Source: Clostridium carboxidivorans P7 (lineage in GTDB: Bacteria; Bacillota; Clostridia; Clostridiales; Clostridiaceae). Taken from it: 64,000 nt of DNA. The DNA is taken from assembly GCF_001038625.1 (NCBI RefSeq), contig NZ_CP011803.1, positions 2,046,001-2,110,000 on the forward strand. Reading direction: 5' to 3'. A program made the position numbers and the translations under genes. Below, piece by piece: positions 29,227 through 38,032 of the stretch; within the stretch, counting starts at the first letter, position 1, and each line of letters begins with the position of its first letter. The notes under the pieces were generated by a model. That model saw nothing but the letters and a program-made list of their open reading frames with translations, was not told the origin of the DNA and did no database searches.

Positions 29227-29580
29227 ATGAATGCAACTTTAATGGCTCCAAGCACTCAATATCAGGCTTGTATTGATGCTTGCAATAAATGTGCACAATT
29301 ATGTCAAGAATGTTTTAGAATGTGTCTATTAGAAGCAGATGTAAAGGCAAGAGAGCACTGCATAATGGATTTAGTTGATTGTGCAGAAATTTGTTCAACT
29401 GCTGCCTGTGCAATGTCTAGAAGAAGTTTTCATGTAAATGAACTTTGCAGTTCATGTGCAACAATTTGTGATGAATGTGCTTCACAATGTAGTAAATTCC
29501 CTCAAGAACATTGCAAAATGTGTGCAGATGCATGCCGTCAATGTGCTAATGAATGCAGAAAGATGGATAACATGGTGTAA
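29227..29580 (+). CDS. Four-helix bundle Cys-rich copper-binding protein
   Basis: A soluble protein of 117 residues with 18 or more cysteines in CxxxC and CxxC pairs spread over four helices, for example CIDACNKCAQLCQECFRMC, then CAEICSTAAC and CKMCADACRQCANEC. It matches the DUF326/YhjQ-type four-helix copper-binding family, whose Cys-lined core stores many Cu(I) ions (Csp-like). No signal peptide is seen, so it is cytosolic. The ATG follows AAGGAGG. It is monocistronic. A copper operon lies 15 kb away in the same window, which fits a copper-handling role. Confidence 0.85.
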   Translation: MNATLMAPSTQYQACIDACNKCAQLCQECFRMCLLEADVKAREHCIMDLVDCAEICSTAACAMSRRSFHVNELCSSCATICDECASQCSKFPQEHCKMCADACRQCANECRKMDNMV

Positions 29581-29619
29581 AATTCAATAATCTCAAGTAA
29601 TGATGTGAATTATAAATAG

Positions 29620-29655
29620 AAGGTGAATTTTAGCTTAAAATGCTATTTTCACCTT
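29620..29655. terminator. Terminator between Cys-rich protein and FAD-Rieske genes
   Basis: AAGGTGAA and TTCACCTT frame an AT-rich inner stem containing TAGC/GCTA, followed by TTTATTG. It stands between convergent genes and probably serves both. Confidence 0.7.
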
Positions 29656-29700
29656 TTATTGTACTTTAATTTTATTTTCTTTTAATATTGTAAAACATAT

Positions 29701-31263
29701 CTAAAATACATTTGAATCAATAGTATTTTTTCCTTCCCCATAGTGATTTAATCTTGTTACAGCTGGACCTTCTATAATATCACCTTCAAAGGTGAATCTT
29801 GAACCATGACAAGGACAATCCCATGATTTTTCTGCACTATTCCACCTTAATTCACATCCTAAATGTGTACATGTTATATCAACTAAATGTAATTTGCCAT
29901 TTTTATCTCTATATACACCATATCTTTCTCCATGAACATCTATCACCTTTCCCTCATCATTTTCTAAATCAGCGTTATACTGTCCAATCTCAAGTTTTCC
30001 CTTTATTAATTCCTTTGCAACATCAAAATTTTCTTTAACTAAATTTTTAATTCCTTCAGTTATAATTTTACGTGAAGGATTATACACATCTTCATAAGGA
30101 CTTTCATTTTTAACAATAAGATCCCTTATTATATTTGCAGCGGCTGTTCCATTTGTCATCCCCCACTCACCATAACCTGTAGCAACATAAATGTTTTTTG
30201 ATGAGGAAGTTAAATTACCTACATAAGGAATACCGTCTATGGTTATGTAATCCTGGGTTGACCATACATACATAAACTTTTCAATATTAAAGGTGTTTTC
30301 AGCATAATTTTTTAAATTCATATAGCATTCTGCCATATCATTGCCATGAGCAGTTTTGTGATCTTGACCTCCTATAATTATCATCTCACCATCTCTGTAT
30401 TTTTGTGAACGGAAATACCATCCTGCTTCTCCTGCATCTACAAAAGTACCTTTTGGTAATTTATCCTTTATTTTTGCAGTTATTACATATGACCTTTGTG
30501 GACGCAGTTTTGCAAAGTATAAGCCTAGACCATCATAAAAAGGAAAATGAGAAGCCAAAACCACCTTTTGAGCTTTTATCTTAATACCTGTATCTGTTAT
30601 CAAAGTATACACTTCATCATGTTCTATATCTACAATTCTTGTATGTTCATATATTTCGCTTCCACTGCCTGGAATATTTTCTGCAATTTTAAGAAGATAT
30701 TTTCTAGGATGAAATTGTCCTTGGTTTTCAAAACATAATGCACCCTTTACTTGAAATGGCAAATCTAAATTTTCAACATACTTTGCATTTATTCCTAAGC
30801 TTTTAGCTGCTTCAGCTTCTTTTTTTATAGTATCAACATAATTCTCATCTGTGGTATAAATATATGCTGGCAGCCTATAAAAATCACAGTCAATATTATA
30901 TTTGTTTACCATGTTCTCTATAAAATCTATAGCACCTTCATTGGCTTCTGCATATTGCCTAGCTTTTTCATTTCCCATACTGTTTATTAAATCATTGTAT
31001 ATTATATCGTGTTGTGAAGTAACATAAGCAGTAGTATGACCTGTAGTTCCTTGAGCTATCCTATCTGCTTCAAATAACCCAACTTTAAAACCCTCCTCTT
31101 TTAAAAGAATAGCAGTAGTAATGCCTGTAATACCTCCTCCTATAATTGCAATATCAGTTTCAATATCTTTCTTTAAAATAGGATACTTTGTTTCATAAGT
31201 TGAATCAAGCCAATAAGATTTTGATATTAAACCACTATTATTAATACATTTATTTTTATCCAT
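29701..31263 (-). CDS. FAD-dependent oxidoreductase fused to a Rieske [2Fe-2S] domain
   Basis: A protein of 520 residues. The N-terminal DAO-type flavoprotein has the dinucleotide motif IIGGGITGITTAILL (about 40-54) and a C-terminal FAD contact GYGEWGMTNGTAAANII near 370. The last 90 residues are a Rieske domain, with CTHLGC near 466 and CPCHGSRF near 484 as the Cys-His cluster ligands. The architecture matches Bacillus YhfW. Substrate is unknown. The flavin could pass electrons to or from the Rieske centre. It is divergent from a tetR-type gene, 235 bases apart, with no shared operator seen on its side. Confidence 0.9.
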   Translation of the reverse strand: MDKNKCINNSGLISKSYWLDSTYETKYPILKKDIETDIAIIGGGITGITTAILLKEEGFKVGLFEADRIAQGTTGHTTAYVTSQHDIIYNDLINSMGNEKARQYAEANEGAIDFIENMVNKYNIDCDFYRLPAYIYTTDENYVDTIKKEAEAAKSLGINAKYVENLDLPFQVKGALCFENQGQFHPRKYLLKIAENIPGSGSEIYEHTRIVDIEHDEVYTLITDTGIKIKAQKVVLASHFPFYDGLGLYFAKLRPQRSYVITAKIKDKLPKGTFVDAGEAGWYFRSQKYRDGEMIIIGGQDHKTAHGNDMAECYMNLKNYAENTFNIEKFMYVWSTQDYITIDGIPYVGNLTSSSKNIYVATGYGEWGMTNGTAAANIIRDLIVKNESPYEDVYNPSRKIITEGIKNLVKENFDVAKELIKGKLEIGQYNADLENDEGKVIDVHGERYGVYRDKNGKLHLVDITCTHLGCELRWNSAEKSWDCPCHGSRFTFEGDIIEGPAVTRLNHYGEGKNTIDSNVF

Positions 31264-31432
31264 AACTTCACTTCCTTATTATTTCTTTAAACAAATACAT
31301 GTTTTTATTTTGTGTTTCCCTAAGTAAAAATATTTATATTATTAACATTACTTATACTCCATTATTTCAAACTACATTATGTATTTTATAACCATACATC
31401 TACCATAACAACAAATATTAACATTTTTAAGG

Positions 31433-31461
31433 TTGACTTTTCCAAATATTTATTATATTAT
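31433..31461 (+). promoter_or_regulatory. Promoter of the tetR-type gene
   Basis: TTGACT (31433-31438) and TATTAT (31456-31461) with 17-bp spacing. The palindromic operator starts nine bases after the -10 box. Confidence 0.7.
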
Positions 31462-31470
31462 GAAATAAAT

Positions 31471-31486
31471 TTACGAACGGTCGTAA
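31471..31486 (+). promoter_or_regulatory. TetR-type palindromic operator
   Basis: TTACGA-ACGG-TCGTAA is a perfect inverted repeat covering the start of transcription and touching the AAGGAGG ribosome-binding site. Bound repressor would block its own operon. The sequence is GC-richer than its surroundings and matches the general TetR/QacR half-site layout. Confidence 0.8.
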
Positions 31487-31498
31487 GGAGGAACTTAA

Positions 31499-32068
31499 AT
31501 GACTATTAAAGAAATAAAGAAAGCTGCTCTACTAAACTTTACAGAAAAAGGCTATGATGGTGCTTCACTTTCTGACATTGCTGAAGAAGTTGGAATAAAA
31601 AAGCAATCAATTTATTCTCATTTTAAAAGTAAGGATGAATTATTTATTACAGTTATGAAAGAAGTTATTGATGAAGAAACTAAATTTTTACATCAGTTTT
31701 TTTCTCATTATCATTCTGACTTAAAAAGCTATTTGGAAGATTTTATATTAAAATTTAAAGAACGATATGTGAACAATGAGGAATGTAATATGAAATTTGT
31801 ACTACGTATGGCTTATATGCCGCCAGTTCATTTAAGAGAAGAAGTTGTTTATAATTTCAAGCTATACTTTTCAGAACTTGAAAATTTACTAAATGAATTA
31901 TTTTTAAGTGAAAAAGCTTTTTCGAAAAAAGCTGAAAGAGCTACTCTTTCTTTTTTGACTATTTTGGATGGACTATTGGTAGCATTGATGTATGGAGGAA
32001 TTGAAAGATTTAATCAAAAATTTAAAGTTTCATGGGAAATATACTGGAATGGATTATTAAATGATTAA
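31499..32068 (+). CDS. TetR-family transcriptional repressor
   Basis: A regulator of 189 residues. The N-terminal helix-turn-helix (about 20-45) reads GASLSDIAEEVGIKKQSIY, followed by the typical SHFKSKDELF. The C-terminal ligand-binding helices have no readable ligand. The ATG lies six bases after AAGGAGGAAC. It is the first gene of an apparent operon with an NhaC-type antiporter 42 bases downstream. The perfect palindrome at its promoter suggests autoregulation and control of the antiporter. Confidence 0.92.
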   Translation: MTIKEIKKAALLNFTEKGYDGASLSDIAEEVGIKKQSIYSHFKSKDELFITVMKEVIDEETKFLHQFFSHYHSDLKSYLEDFILKFKERYVNNEECNMKFVLRMAYMPPVHLREEVVYNFKLYFSELENLLNELFLSEKAFSKKAERATLSFLTILDGLLVALMYGGIERFNQKFKVSWEIYWNGLLND

Positions 32069-32110
32069 ATTCTTAAAATCTTCATTTAGAAAGGATTGGT
32101 GGGATGGTAC

Positions 32111-33475
32111 ATGAATGAAAATAAAATTTCCGAAAAATACACTTACATTATTTTAATATTTACCCTTATTTCAATCACTAGCTGTATTATATTAAACGCA
32201 TCCTTATTTTATGGTTTTGTTGCTAGCATAATTGTTTCCATATGCTTGTGTGTAAAAAGCGGTTTTTCAATAATTGAACTTTTAAACATGATAAAAAAAG
32301 GACTTTATGAATGTAAATCTCTTTTTATTTTAATGCTGCTAATTGGAGCTATGGTTTCCATATGGATGTCTTCTGGAGTTGTACCAACTATGCTGTACTA
32401 TGGACTTAAATATATGCAGGGTACAAATTTTTTACTTTCTGCTTTTATACTTACGTCAATAGTATCAATATTTATGGGTACAGCATTTGGAACCATAAGC
32501 AGTATAGGAATTGCATTATTAGCACTATCAAAAATATTTGGTATACCCAATTATATTCTTTTAGGAGCCATAGTTTCCGGAGCTTTTATAGCAGATAAGA
32601 GTTCTCCCTTATCAAATCTTTTTAACCTTACCATTGAAACTGTAAAAATAAATTATAAGGAAGCCATAATATCTATACTAAAGACACTAATTCCAACTTA
32701 TTTTATATCTGCATCAATATATTATTTTATAGGGAAAAAATACAGTATAGTTGCTGCAAATTCTAATATAGATACCTTTATGTATGCTATTGATAAAAAC
32801 TTTGTTGTTTCACCTTTAATATTGCTTCTACCCTTAAGTATTATAATCATGTCATTTTTAGGAATTAAAATGTTAAAATCAGTATTTTTAGCATTAATTG
32901 CTGGAATAGTTGTTTCTATTGTTTTTCAAAAGGCAGGCTTTAATCATATTATTACAGCTATATTAAGTGGTTACAGTATAAATACCAATTCTGTTCAGTT
33001 AAATACAGTATTAGTTAGCGGCGGTATGGTGTCTATGATACCTGTATTGCTTATAATAGCAGGTGCAGTGAGTTTAAGCAGCATATTTCAAGAAACTGGG
33101 CTTATAATTCCTATAATTAAGAAAATAACTTTTAAAATTAAATCAAGTGAAGAACTTATTTTAAAAACAGGATTAATAAGTGGTGCCTTAACAGCCATAA
33201 GTGATCAAAGTGTTGGCATAATACTTCCCGGAAAACTTTTAAGTGATAAATATAAAGAGTTAGGAATTAAAAATTCTACTTTAGCTAGAACTATGGCTGA
33301 CACCGGTGCAATTATTGCGCCCCTTATTCCATGGAATGTAAATTCATTATTTATATTTATAACAACGGGAGTTCCTACTACAGCCTATGCTCCTTATGCA
33401 ATATTATGTTATCTTTCACCTTTAATTACATTTATTTTTGGTTATTGTGTTTTTAAATTCTGCCATTCATATTAA
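32111..33475 (+). CDS. NhaC-family Na+/H+ antiporter
   Basis: A polytopic membrane protein of 454 residues with about 12 helices. The segment GTAFGTISSIGIALLALSK (about 125-143), followed by GAFIADKSSPLSNLFNL near 165, is characteristic of NhaC antiporters. A second related block, ISGALTAISDQSVGIILPGK, lies near 360. Exchange of Na+ (or an organic cation/dicarboxylate pair) for H+ is expected. The ATG at 32111 is chosen. In-frame TTG and GTG codons at 32096 and 32099 are too close to the only Shine-Dalgarno-like sequence. It is co-transcribed with the tetR-type gene. Confidence 0.88.
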   Translation: MNENKISEKYTYIILIFTLISITSCIILNASLFYGFVASIIVSICLCVKSGFSIIELLNMIKKGLYECKSLFILMLLIGAMVSIWMSSGVVPTMLYYGLKYMQGTNFLLSAFILTSIVSIFMGTAFGTISSIGIALLALSKIFGIPNYILLGAIVSGAFIADKSSPLSNLFNLTIETVKINYKEAIISILKTLIPTYFISASIYYFIGKKYSIVAANSNIDTFMYAIDKNFVVSPLILLLPLSIIIMSFLGIKMLKSVFLALIAGIVVSIVFQKAGFNHIITAILSGYSINTNSVQLNTVLVSGGMVSMIPVLLIIAGAVSLSSIFQETGLIIPIIKKITFKIKSSEELILKTGLISGALTAISDQSVGIILPGKLLSDKYKELGIKNSTLARTMADTGAIIAPLIPWNVNSLFIFITTGVPTTAYAPYAILCYLSPLITFIFGYCVFKFCHSY

Positions 33476-33493
33476 TAACCTTATATAATCTAT

Positions 33494-34348
33494 TTATACA
33501 TTACCCAAAATTACTTTACTCAAGTGTTTTTTAGCAACCTTTTCCGCTTCCATCATAAAGTTTACATCTGTAGGCGAATTTTCAAGTTTATATCTTGGAA
33601 AATATCTTGAAAGATGTAGGGGAATATCATGATTTACAGAGTTTATAAACTTTGCAATTTCCTCTACTTCGTCTAAATTATCATTTTCACCACTTACCAG
33701 TAATGTGGTAATCTCCACGTGGCAGTGTTTTGCAGCTATTTCAATGTTTTTTAACACAGGCTTTAAACTCCCTCCACAAAGATCTTTATAGTATTTAGTA
33801 TTAAAGCTTTTTAAATCAATATTCATAGCATCTACATATGGAAGAAGCTTTTTTAAAGGTTCTTCACTAATATATCCATTAGTAACAAGTACTACTGCAG
33901 AAGCAGGGTCTGTTTCTTTTAGAAGTTTAGCACAATCGTATACATATTCATACCAAATACTTGGCTCATTATAAGTAAATGCCAATCCTATATTGTTTTT
34001 CATAGTTAGTGAAGTTTCTACTAAATTTTCTTTAGGTACAAACCTACTTTCAGCTTTAAATTGTGAAATGTTGTAATTTTGACAAAAACCACAAGTGAAA
34101 TTACATCCAAAACTTCCTACTGAAAAAATTTCAGTGTTAGGTCTAAAATAATGAAGAGGCTTTTTTTCTATGGGATCCAAAGATGCTGAAGTTATTTCTC
34201 CATAATTTATAGTAAAAAGCTCCCCATTTTCATGAGTTCTAACATTGCATTTCCCAAAATGTCCATTTTCAATAACACAATTGTGCGGACACAAAAAACA
34301 GTGAATTTTATCTTTAATTTTTTCATAAAACATAGCATGTGTCTTCAT
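33494..34348 (-). CDS. amrS: AmmeMemoRadiSam system radical SAM enzyme
   Basis: A radical SAM protein of 284 residues. The cluster motif CxxxCxxC is CNFTCGFC (about 76-83), preceded by the family-specific LDPIEKKPLHYFRP and FSVGSFG. An N-terminal cysteine pair with His, CFLCPHNC near 17-24, is also typical of this family and may bind a further metal. The family co-occurs with AMMECR1 and Memo domains. Its reaction is not established. The ATG at 34348 follows GAGGTGA. It is convergent with nhaC. The AMMECR1 gene lies 3.7 kb away on the same strand. Confidence 0.9.
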   Translation of the reverse strand: MKTHAMFYEKIKDKIHCFLCPHNCVIENGHFGKCNVRTHENGELFTINYGEITSASLDPIEKKPLHYFRPNTEIFSVGSFGCNFTCGFCQNYNISQFKAESRFVPKENLVETSLTMKNNIGLAFTYNEPSIWYEYVYDCAKLLKETDPASAVVLVTNGYISEEPLKKLLPYVDAMNIDLKSFNTKYYKDLCGGSLKPVLKNIEIAAKHCHVEITTLLVSGENDNLDEVEEIAKFINSVNHDIPLHLSRYFPRYKLENSPTDVNFMMEAEKVAKKHLSKVILGNV

Positions 34349-34564
34349 AAATTTCACCTCAAATTTTTATGTATTATATACTTAATTTTGTAAATATTAA
34401 CGCTACAATTTTCTTATAACTACTAACAAAAATAAGTTTTTGTTACATACTATAATCATATATAATTCTCACCTAACTTCCAATTTATGAATAAATTTCC
34501 TTAATAACAACGTTAAACCTAATATGCTATAATATAATTAATATGACTCAAAAGGGGTGAAATT

Positions 34565-35887
34565 ATGTTTCTAAAAAATGGTGCTAAAAAATTCTCAATA
34601 TTTAAAGTACATCTTTTTCTAATTTCATTACTAATATTACTTTCCACTAGTACTGTTTTTGCCCAAAGCAATTACACTATTTTTACTTCCAAGGATAATG
34701 TAAATACAGATAAAACTTGGAATATTAAATTTTCAAAAAATATTGATAAGAATACTGTAACTAGTGAAAATGTAAAAATTGTTGATGAGACTGGTAATCC
34801 TATAAAATTAGACTTAAATTCTAATGAAAATATTGTTTTCTTAAAACCTTCAACTAAATATACTCCAGGTAAGACTTATACTATGTATATAAACAACATA
34901 AAAGCTTTAGATGGAGCTTCTCTTGAAAATCCTGGAACTATGAAATTTACCACTAAAAGTGGTGTACAAGCTATCGATCCTTCCAGTTATTCTTTACTGG
35001 ATACACATACCTATAAAATTACTGATACCTTAACTTTTACTAGTGATAATGATACAAAATTAGATGTAACCTATAATATCGGAAGTCCAAGTGATTCTCC
35101 TTACCAGAAAGAAGTGGACTTAAAAGTAGCTGGTGATAATGCAGAAATTACTTCCTCAAATTCTGTAAATAAAAAACTTACAGCTTCTACTTATTTAAAA
35201 GCTGGAGAAAAGTCACAATATCAAGTTACTAGAACTATACAGGTCAGCGGAATAAAATATATAAAAGATCTATCTAAAACCTCTGGAGATTATAGCAACT
35301 TTAGTGATTATACTAAATATACATCAGCTTCTGATAAGATAGAAAGTAATAATTCAGCTATTATAGACAAATCAAAAGAATTATTTGCTGGAATAGATAA
35401 TCCTTATTATAAGGCAAAAAAAGCCTATGAATTTGTAAATAGCTATATGAATTACGATCAAAATAATAAAAACAAAGGAGCTTTAAATGCTTTACAAACA
35501 TCTAAAGGAGTATGTGAAGATTATTCTGAATTATTTGCTGCACTTTTAAGAGCTTCAGGCGTTCCTGCTAGAATTGTTACTGGATATTGGATTGATGGAG
35601 AAAACTTCAATAGTAATATAGCAAGTGGAAATAACTATAGGCATGCTTGGGCAGAGTATTACTTGCCAGAATTCGGATGGATAATTGCAGAACCAACTAA
35701 TCTATATTATTATGATGGAAATAGAACTATAGATTATGGTTATTTTTCAAACTTAAGCGGTCCAACTCATTTTATTTCTGGTTATGACACAGCTGGTGAA
35801 GATAAAGATAATACTATATATTCCCGATATTTTCAAGGAAGTAATGTAAGCAGCAGCATACAAACACAAATTGAAAAATTAAATTAA
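34565..35887 (+). CDS. Secreted transglutaminase-like protein with Ig-like domain
   Basis: An exported protein of 440 residues. A signal peptide (about 1-34, with a FLISLLILLSTSTVFA core) is followed by a Big_5/SbsA-type Ig-like domain (about 40-135, NIKFSKNIDKNTVTSEN) and a linker domain. The C-terminal transglutaminase-like core (about 285-380) has nucleophile Cys in SKGVCEDYSE (about 317) and His in YRHAWAEYY (about 361). The third catalytic residue, usually Asp in a DPT motif, reads Glu in AEPTN. It may be a cell-wall peptidase or crosslinker. The ATG follows AAAGGGGTG. It sits between the two AmmeMemoRadiSam genes on the opposite strand. Confidence 0.87.
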   Translation: MFLKNGAKKFSIFKVHLFLISLLILLSTSTVFAQSNYTIFTSKDNVNTDKTWNIKFSKNIDKNTVTSENVKIVDETGNPIKLDLNSNENIVFLKPSTKYTPGKTYTMYINNIKALDGASLENPGTMKFTTKSGVQAIDPSSYSLLDTHTYKITDTLTFTSDNDTKLDVTYNIGSPSDSPYQKEVDLKVAGDNAEITSSNSVNKKLTASTYLKAGEKSQYQVTRTIQVSGIKYIKDLSKTSGDYSNFSDYTKYTSASDKIESNNSAIIDKSKELFAGIDNPYYKAKKAYEFVNSYMNYDQNNKNKGALNALQTSKGVCEDYSELFAALLRASGVPARIVTGYWIDGENFNSNIASGNNYRHAWAEYYLPEFGWIIAEPTNLYYYDGNRTIDYGYFSNLSGPTHFISGYDTAGEDKDNTIYSRYFQGSNVSSSIQTQIEKLN

Positions 35888-35892
35888 TAAGC

Positions 35893-36472
35893 ATAATGCG
35901 ACGTAAGTTGCAGTAGATGTTTGGATTTTAGCTTTTATTCCATGATATATGATAAGGGTTAAAATTCAAACTAGCAAGTCAAAATGTACGCACATAATTA
36001 CATTGTCATAAGTAGTTTTAGTAAGTCAAAATTATATTTATAATCATAACTTATAATGCTTAAAAATTAAGGCGTAGCCTACTGCTAGGCTAATATATTT
36101 CATTTAAAAACAAGCTGCGCTTTTTATTGAGAGTCATACAATAATGTATTATGTGTACAAGCAATGTACTAAGAAGTAACTTTCAACTGTACGCAGACTG
36201 ATATATGCTGTGAAGGAAGATGCGAACGAATTTTAGAAGTTCTTTGCTTGAGATATTGAAAAATGGCGTAATTTTTGCCAGGACGGCAAAAGCTCCGAAA
36301 GCGACAGGACGTCGCATTTGAGGAGGTAGCCATTTTTCAATATCTCAAGCATTAGAACTTCTTAATGAAGTGAGTTTTCCTTCACAGCATATATCAATCG
36401 GAGTACAGTTGAAAGTTACTTCGTTTAAATTCGGTTGTATCCCTTAATTTTTAAACTGCGAAAGTTAAGTTA
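35893..36472 (+). repeat. Palindromic intergenic element, copy 1
   Basis: A 0.58-kb non-coding element filling the gap after the transglutaminase gene. Its left end (AATGCGACGTAAG, then GTTTGGATTTTAGCTTT and CATGATATATGATAAGGGTT) and right end (AAAGTTACTTCG, then TGCGAAAGTTAAGTT) reappear, in reverse orientation, in the gap at 55705-56105. Inside are a hairpin GTTTGGATTTTAGC / GTTAAAATTCAAAC (35919-35970), a short hairpin TAGCCTA-ctgc-TAGGCTA (about 36075-36092) and the large hairpin at 36173-36422. No ORF with a ribosome-binding site is present. It is not an IS, because no transposase is seen. Confidence 0.7.
36173..36422 (+). repeat. 250-base hairpin with two AGGAC-loop stem-loops at its tip
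   Basis: The arms 36173-36267 and 36329-36422 are inverted copies with small interruptions: GAAGTAACTTTC/GAAAGTTACTTC at the base, TGATATATGCTGTGAAGG/CCTTCACAGCATATATCA in the middle, and GCTTGAGATATTGAAAAATG/CATTTTTCAATATCTCAAGC next to the tip. The 61-base tip folds into two small hairpins, TTTTGCC-AGGAC-GGCAAAA (about 36272-36290) and GCGAC-AGGAC-GTCGC (36301-36315). These have unrelated stems but the same loop. This is a strong structured-RNA or cruciform candidate. Confidence 0.75.
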
Positions 36473-36486
36473 GATATCTAAAAACA

Positions 36487-36518
36487 TTTCAAAATTATGC
36501 ATATTCATAATTTTGAAA
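36487..36518 (-). terminator. Terminator of the permease gene
   Basis: TTTCAAAATTATG (36487-36499) and CATAATTTTGAAA (36506-36518) form a perfect 13-bp stem touching the permease stop codon at 36519. The minus-strand 3' side continues with TGTTTTTAG. Confidence 0.85.
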
Positions 36519-37913
36519 TCATATAATAAACATGGCAACCACCGTGGTAACAATCAAACCTATAATAACCGGTTTTAAATTCTTCTTAGCTAACTCAAAA
36601 GGATCCACTCCACATATAGCTGCTACAGGTATTACAGCCCATGGTATTATGGTTCCTCCACCAACCCATATAGCTGCTATTTGTCCTAATGCAGTAAGAG
36701 TTGCTACTCCTCCGCCTAAAGCTGTAGAAAATAGCTTTGCTACAGAACCTGCCAGAGATATTCCTGAAAATCCTGATCCATCCAAACCTGTGATTGCACC
36801 AACTATAGTAAGAGTTGTAGATGCAATTGCAGAATTAAGAGGTACTAAATTAGCTAAGCATACACCCAAATCATTAACTATACCATTAGAATGAGCTGGT
36901 AATATCTTTCCAAATATTTCAGTAAAAGCTGAATCTCCTAAATAGAAAAATGCAGCTATAGGTATAACTATACCAAATATTTTAAAACCAAACTGTAATC
37001 CTTTAACAAGATTATTCGTTATTTTTTCCAAAGCCTGATTTCTATAAGTTACTATAGATAGCAAACTCATTATAAATATAGCTGTTCCACCTATAAGTGC
37101 AGTAGCATCTCCTCCTTGTAGTTTAGCAGTATACATAACAAATATGTCTACAATAAATAAAGCCAAAGTTATTAATGCTAAAATTCTCTTAAAATTTTTT
37201 GAAAGAGCAACTAAATTAGGTTTTTCTTTGTCACTTTCCTCTTCCATAGTATATTCTGTGGATATTTTTCCTAATTTGATGTCCTTCCTAAGTAAATAAA
37301 ATGCTGTTATAGTGGTTACTAATCCCATAGTAATTACTAAAGGAATACTTGCGCTAACCACACTAGATACTGGAATGCCTGCTGCATCTGCCGTAAGTTT
37401 AGGTGCTGCTTGAATTATATAATCCCCTGACAAAGCTATTCCATGACCAAACAAATTCATTGATATTGCCACCCCTATAGCTGGAAGCCCTACCTTTTTT
37501 GCTATAGGTAAAAATAACGCTCCAATTAAAGCTACTGCTGGAGATGGCCAGAAAAACCAAGAAAGTATCATCATAACTATACCAATAACCCAATATGCAA
37601 TCCAGTAATTTTTTATTATTCCTTTAAAAGGAGATACTATTTCTTCATTTATGCCAGATTCTATTAAGACATTACTCATAGCAACAATAACAGATATAAT
37701 AAATATAGTTGGCATAAGTTCTTTAGTAGCATAAACAAAGCTGTTAAACACTCCCATAGTAGAATGATACAAGGAACCTGTGCCTATTAATCCAAGTAAA
37801 AATATACCAATTATACAGATTAGTGAAATATCTCTTTTCTTGGCCATAGCTGCAATAATTATAAAGATAAAGATTAAATAGATATAGTGAAGGGGCGTTA
37901 ATACTACACTCAT
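36519..37913 (-). CDS. Polytopic membrane permease, ion-transporter-superfamily-like
   Basis: A very hydrophobic protein of 464 residues with about 11-12 membrane helices and an acidic cytoplasmic loop near 220-235 (MEEESDKEK). Two re-entrant-looking Gly/Ser/Pro-rich segments, FFWPSPAVALIGALFLPIAK near 125 and GVATLTALGQIAAIWVGGG near 405, resemble the inverted repeats of ion-transporter (IT) superfamily carriers of organic anions. The exact family is not recognised. The ATG follows AGAGGG. It lies between amrS and the AMMECR1 fusion gene on the same strand, so a transport role linked to that system is possible. Confidence 0.7.
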   Translation of the reverse strand: MSVVLTPLHYIYLIFIFIIIAAMAKKRDISLICIIGIFLLGLIGTGSLYHSTMGVFNSFVYATKELMPTIFIISVIVAMSNVLIESGINEEIVSPFKGIIKNYWIAYWVIGIVMMILSWFFWPSPAVALIGALFLPIAKKVGLPAIGVAISMNLFGHGIALSGDYIIQAAPKLTADAAGIPVSSVVSASIPLVITMGLVTTITAFYLLRKDIKLGKISTEYTMEEESDKEKPNLVALSKNFKRILALITLALFIVDIFVMYTAKLQGGDATALIGGTAIFIMSLLSIVTYRNQALEKITNNLVKGLQFGFKIFGIVIPIAAFFYLGDSAFTEIFGKILPAHSNGIVNDLGVCLANLVPLNSAIASTTLTIVGAITGLDGSGFSGISLAGSVAKLFSTALGGGVATLTALGQIAAIWVGGGTIIPWAVIPVAAICGVDPFELAKKNLKPVIIGLIVTTVVAMFII

Positions 37914-38032
37914 TTTTTCCCTCTTTTAAAATTACTTCACTAATAGATTATGCAAAGCTTATATAAAGTGATATTGTATATTATAGCAATATAATATTTA
38001 ATTATTTTTTAAAACATAATCTGTATCTATAT

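Noticed and set aside
29227..29580. Metallothionein or ferredoxin from the cysteine content
   Set aside because: The Cys spacing follows helical CxxxC/CxxC pairs in a four-helix pattern, not a ferredoxin CxxCxxCxxxC motif.
36268..36328. CRISPR-like repeat because of the two AGGAC loops
   Set aside because: Only the loops are identical. The stems differ, the spacing does not fit, and no cas gene is present.
35893..36472. Insertion sequence
   Set aside because: No transposase or recombinase reading frame, intact or broken, is found in the element or beside it.
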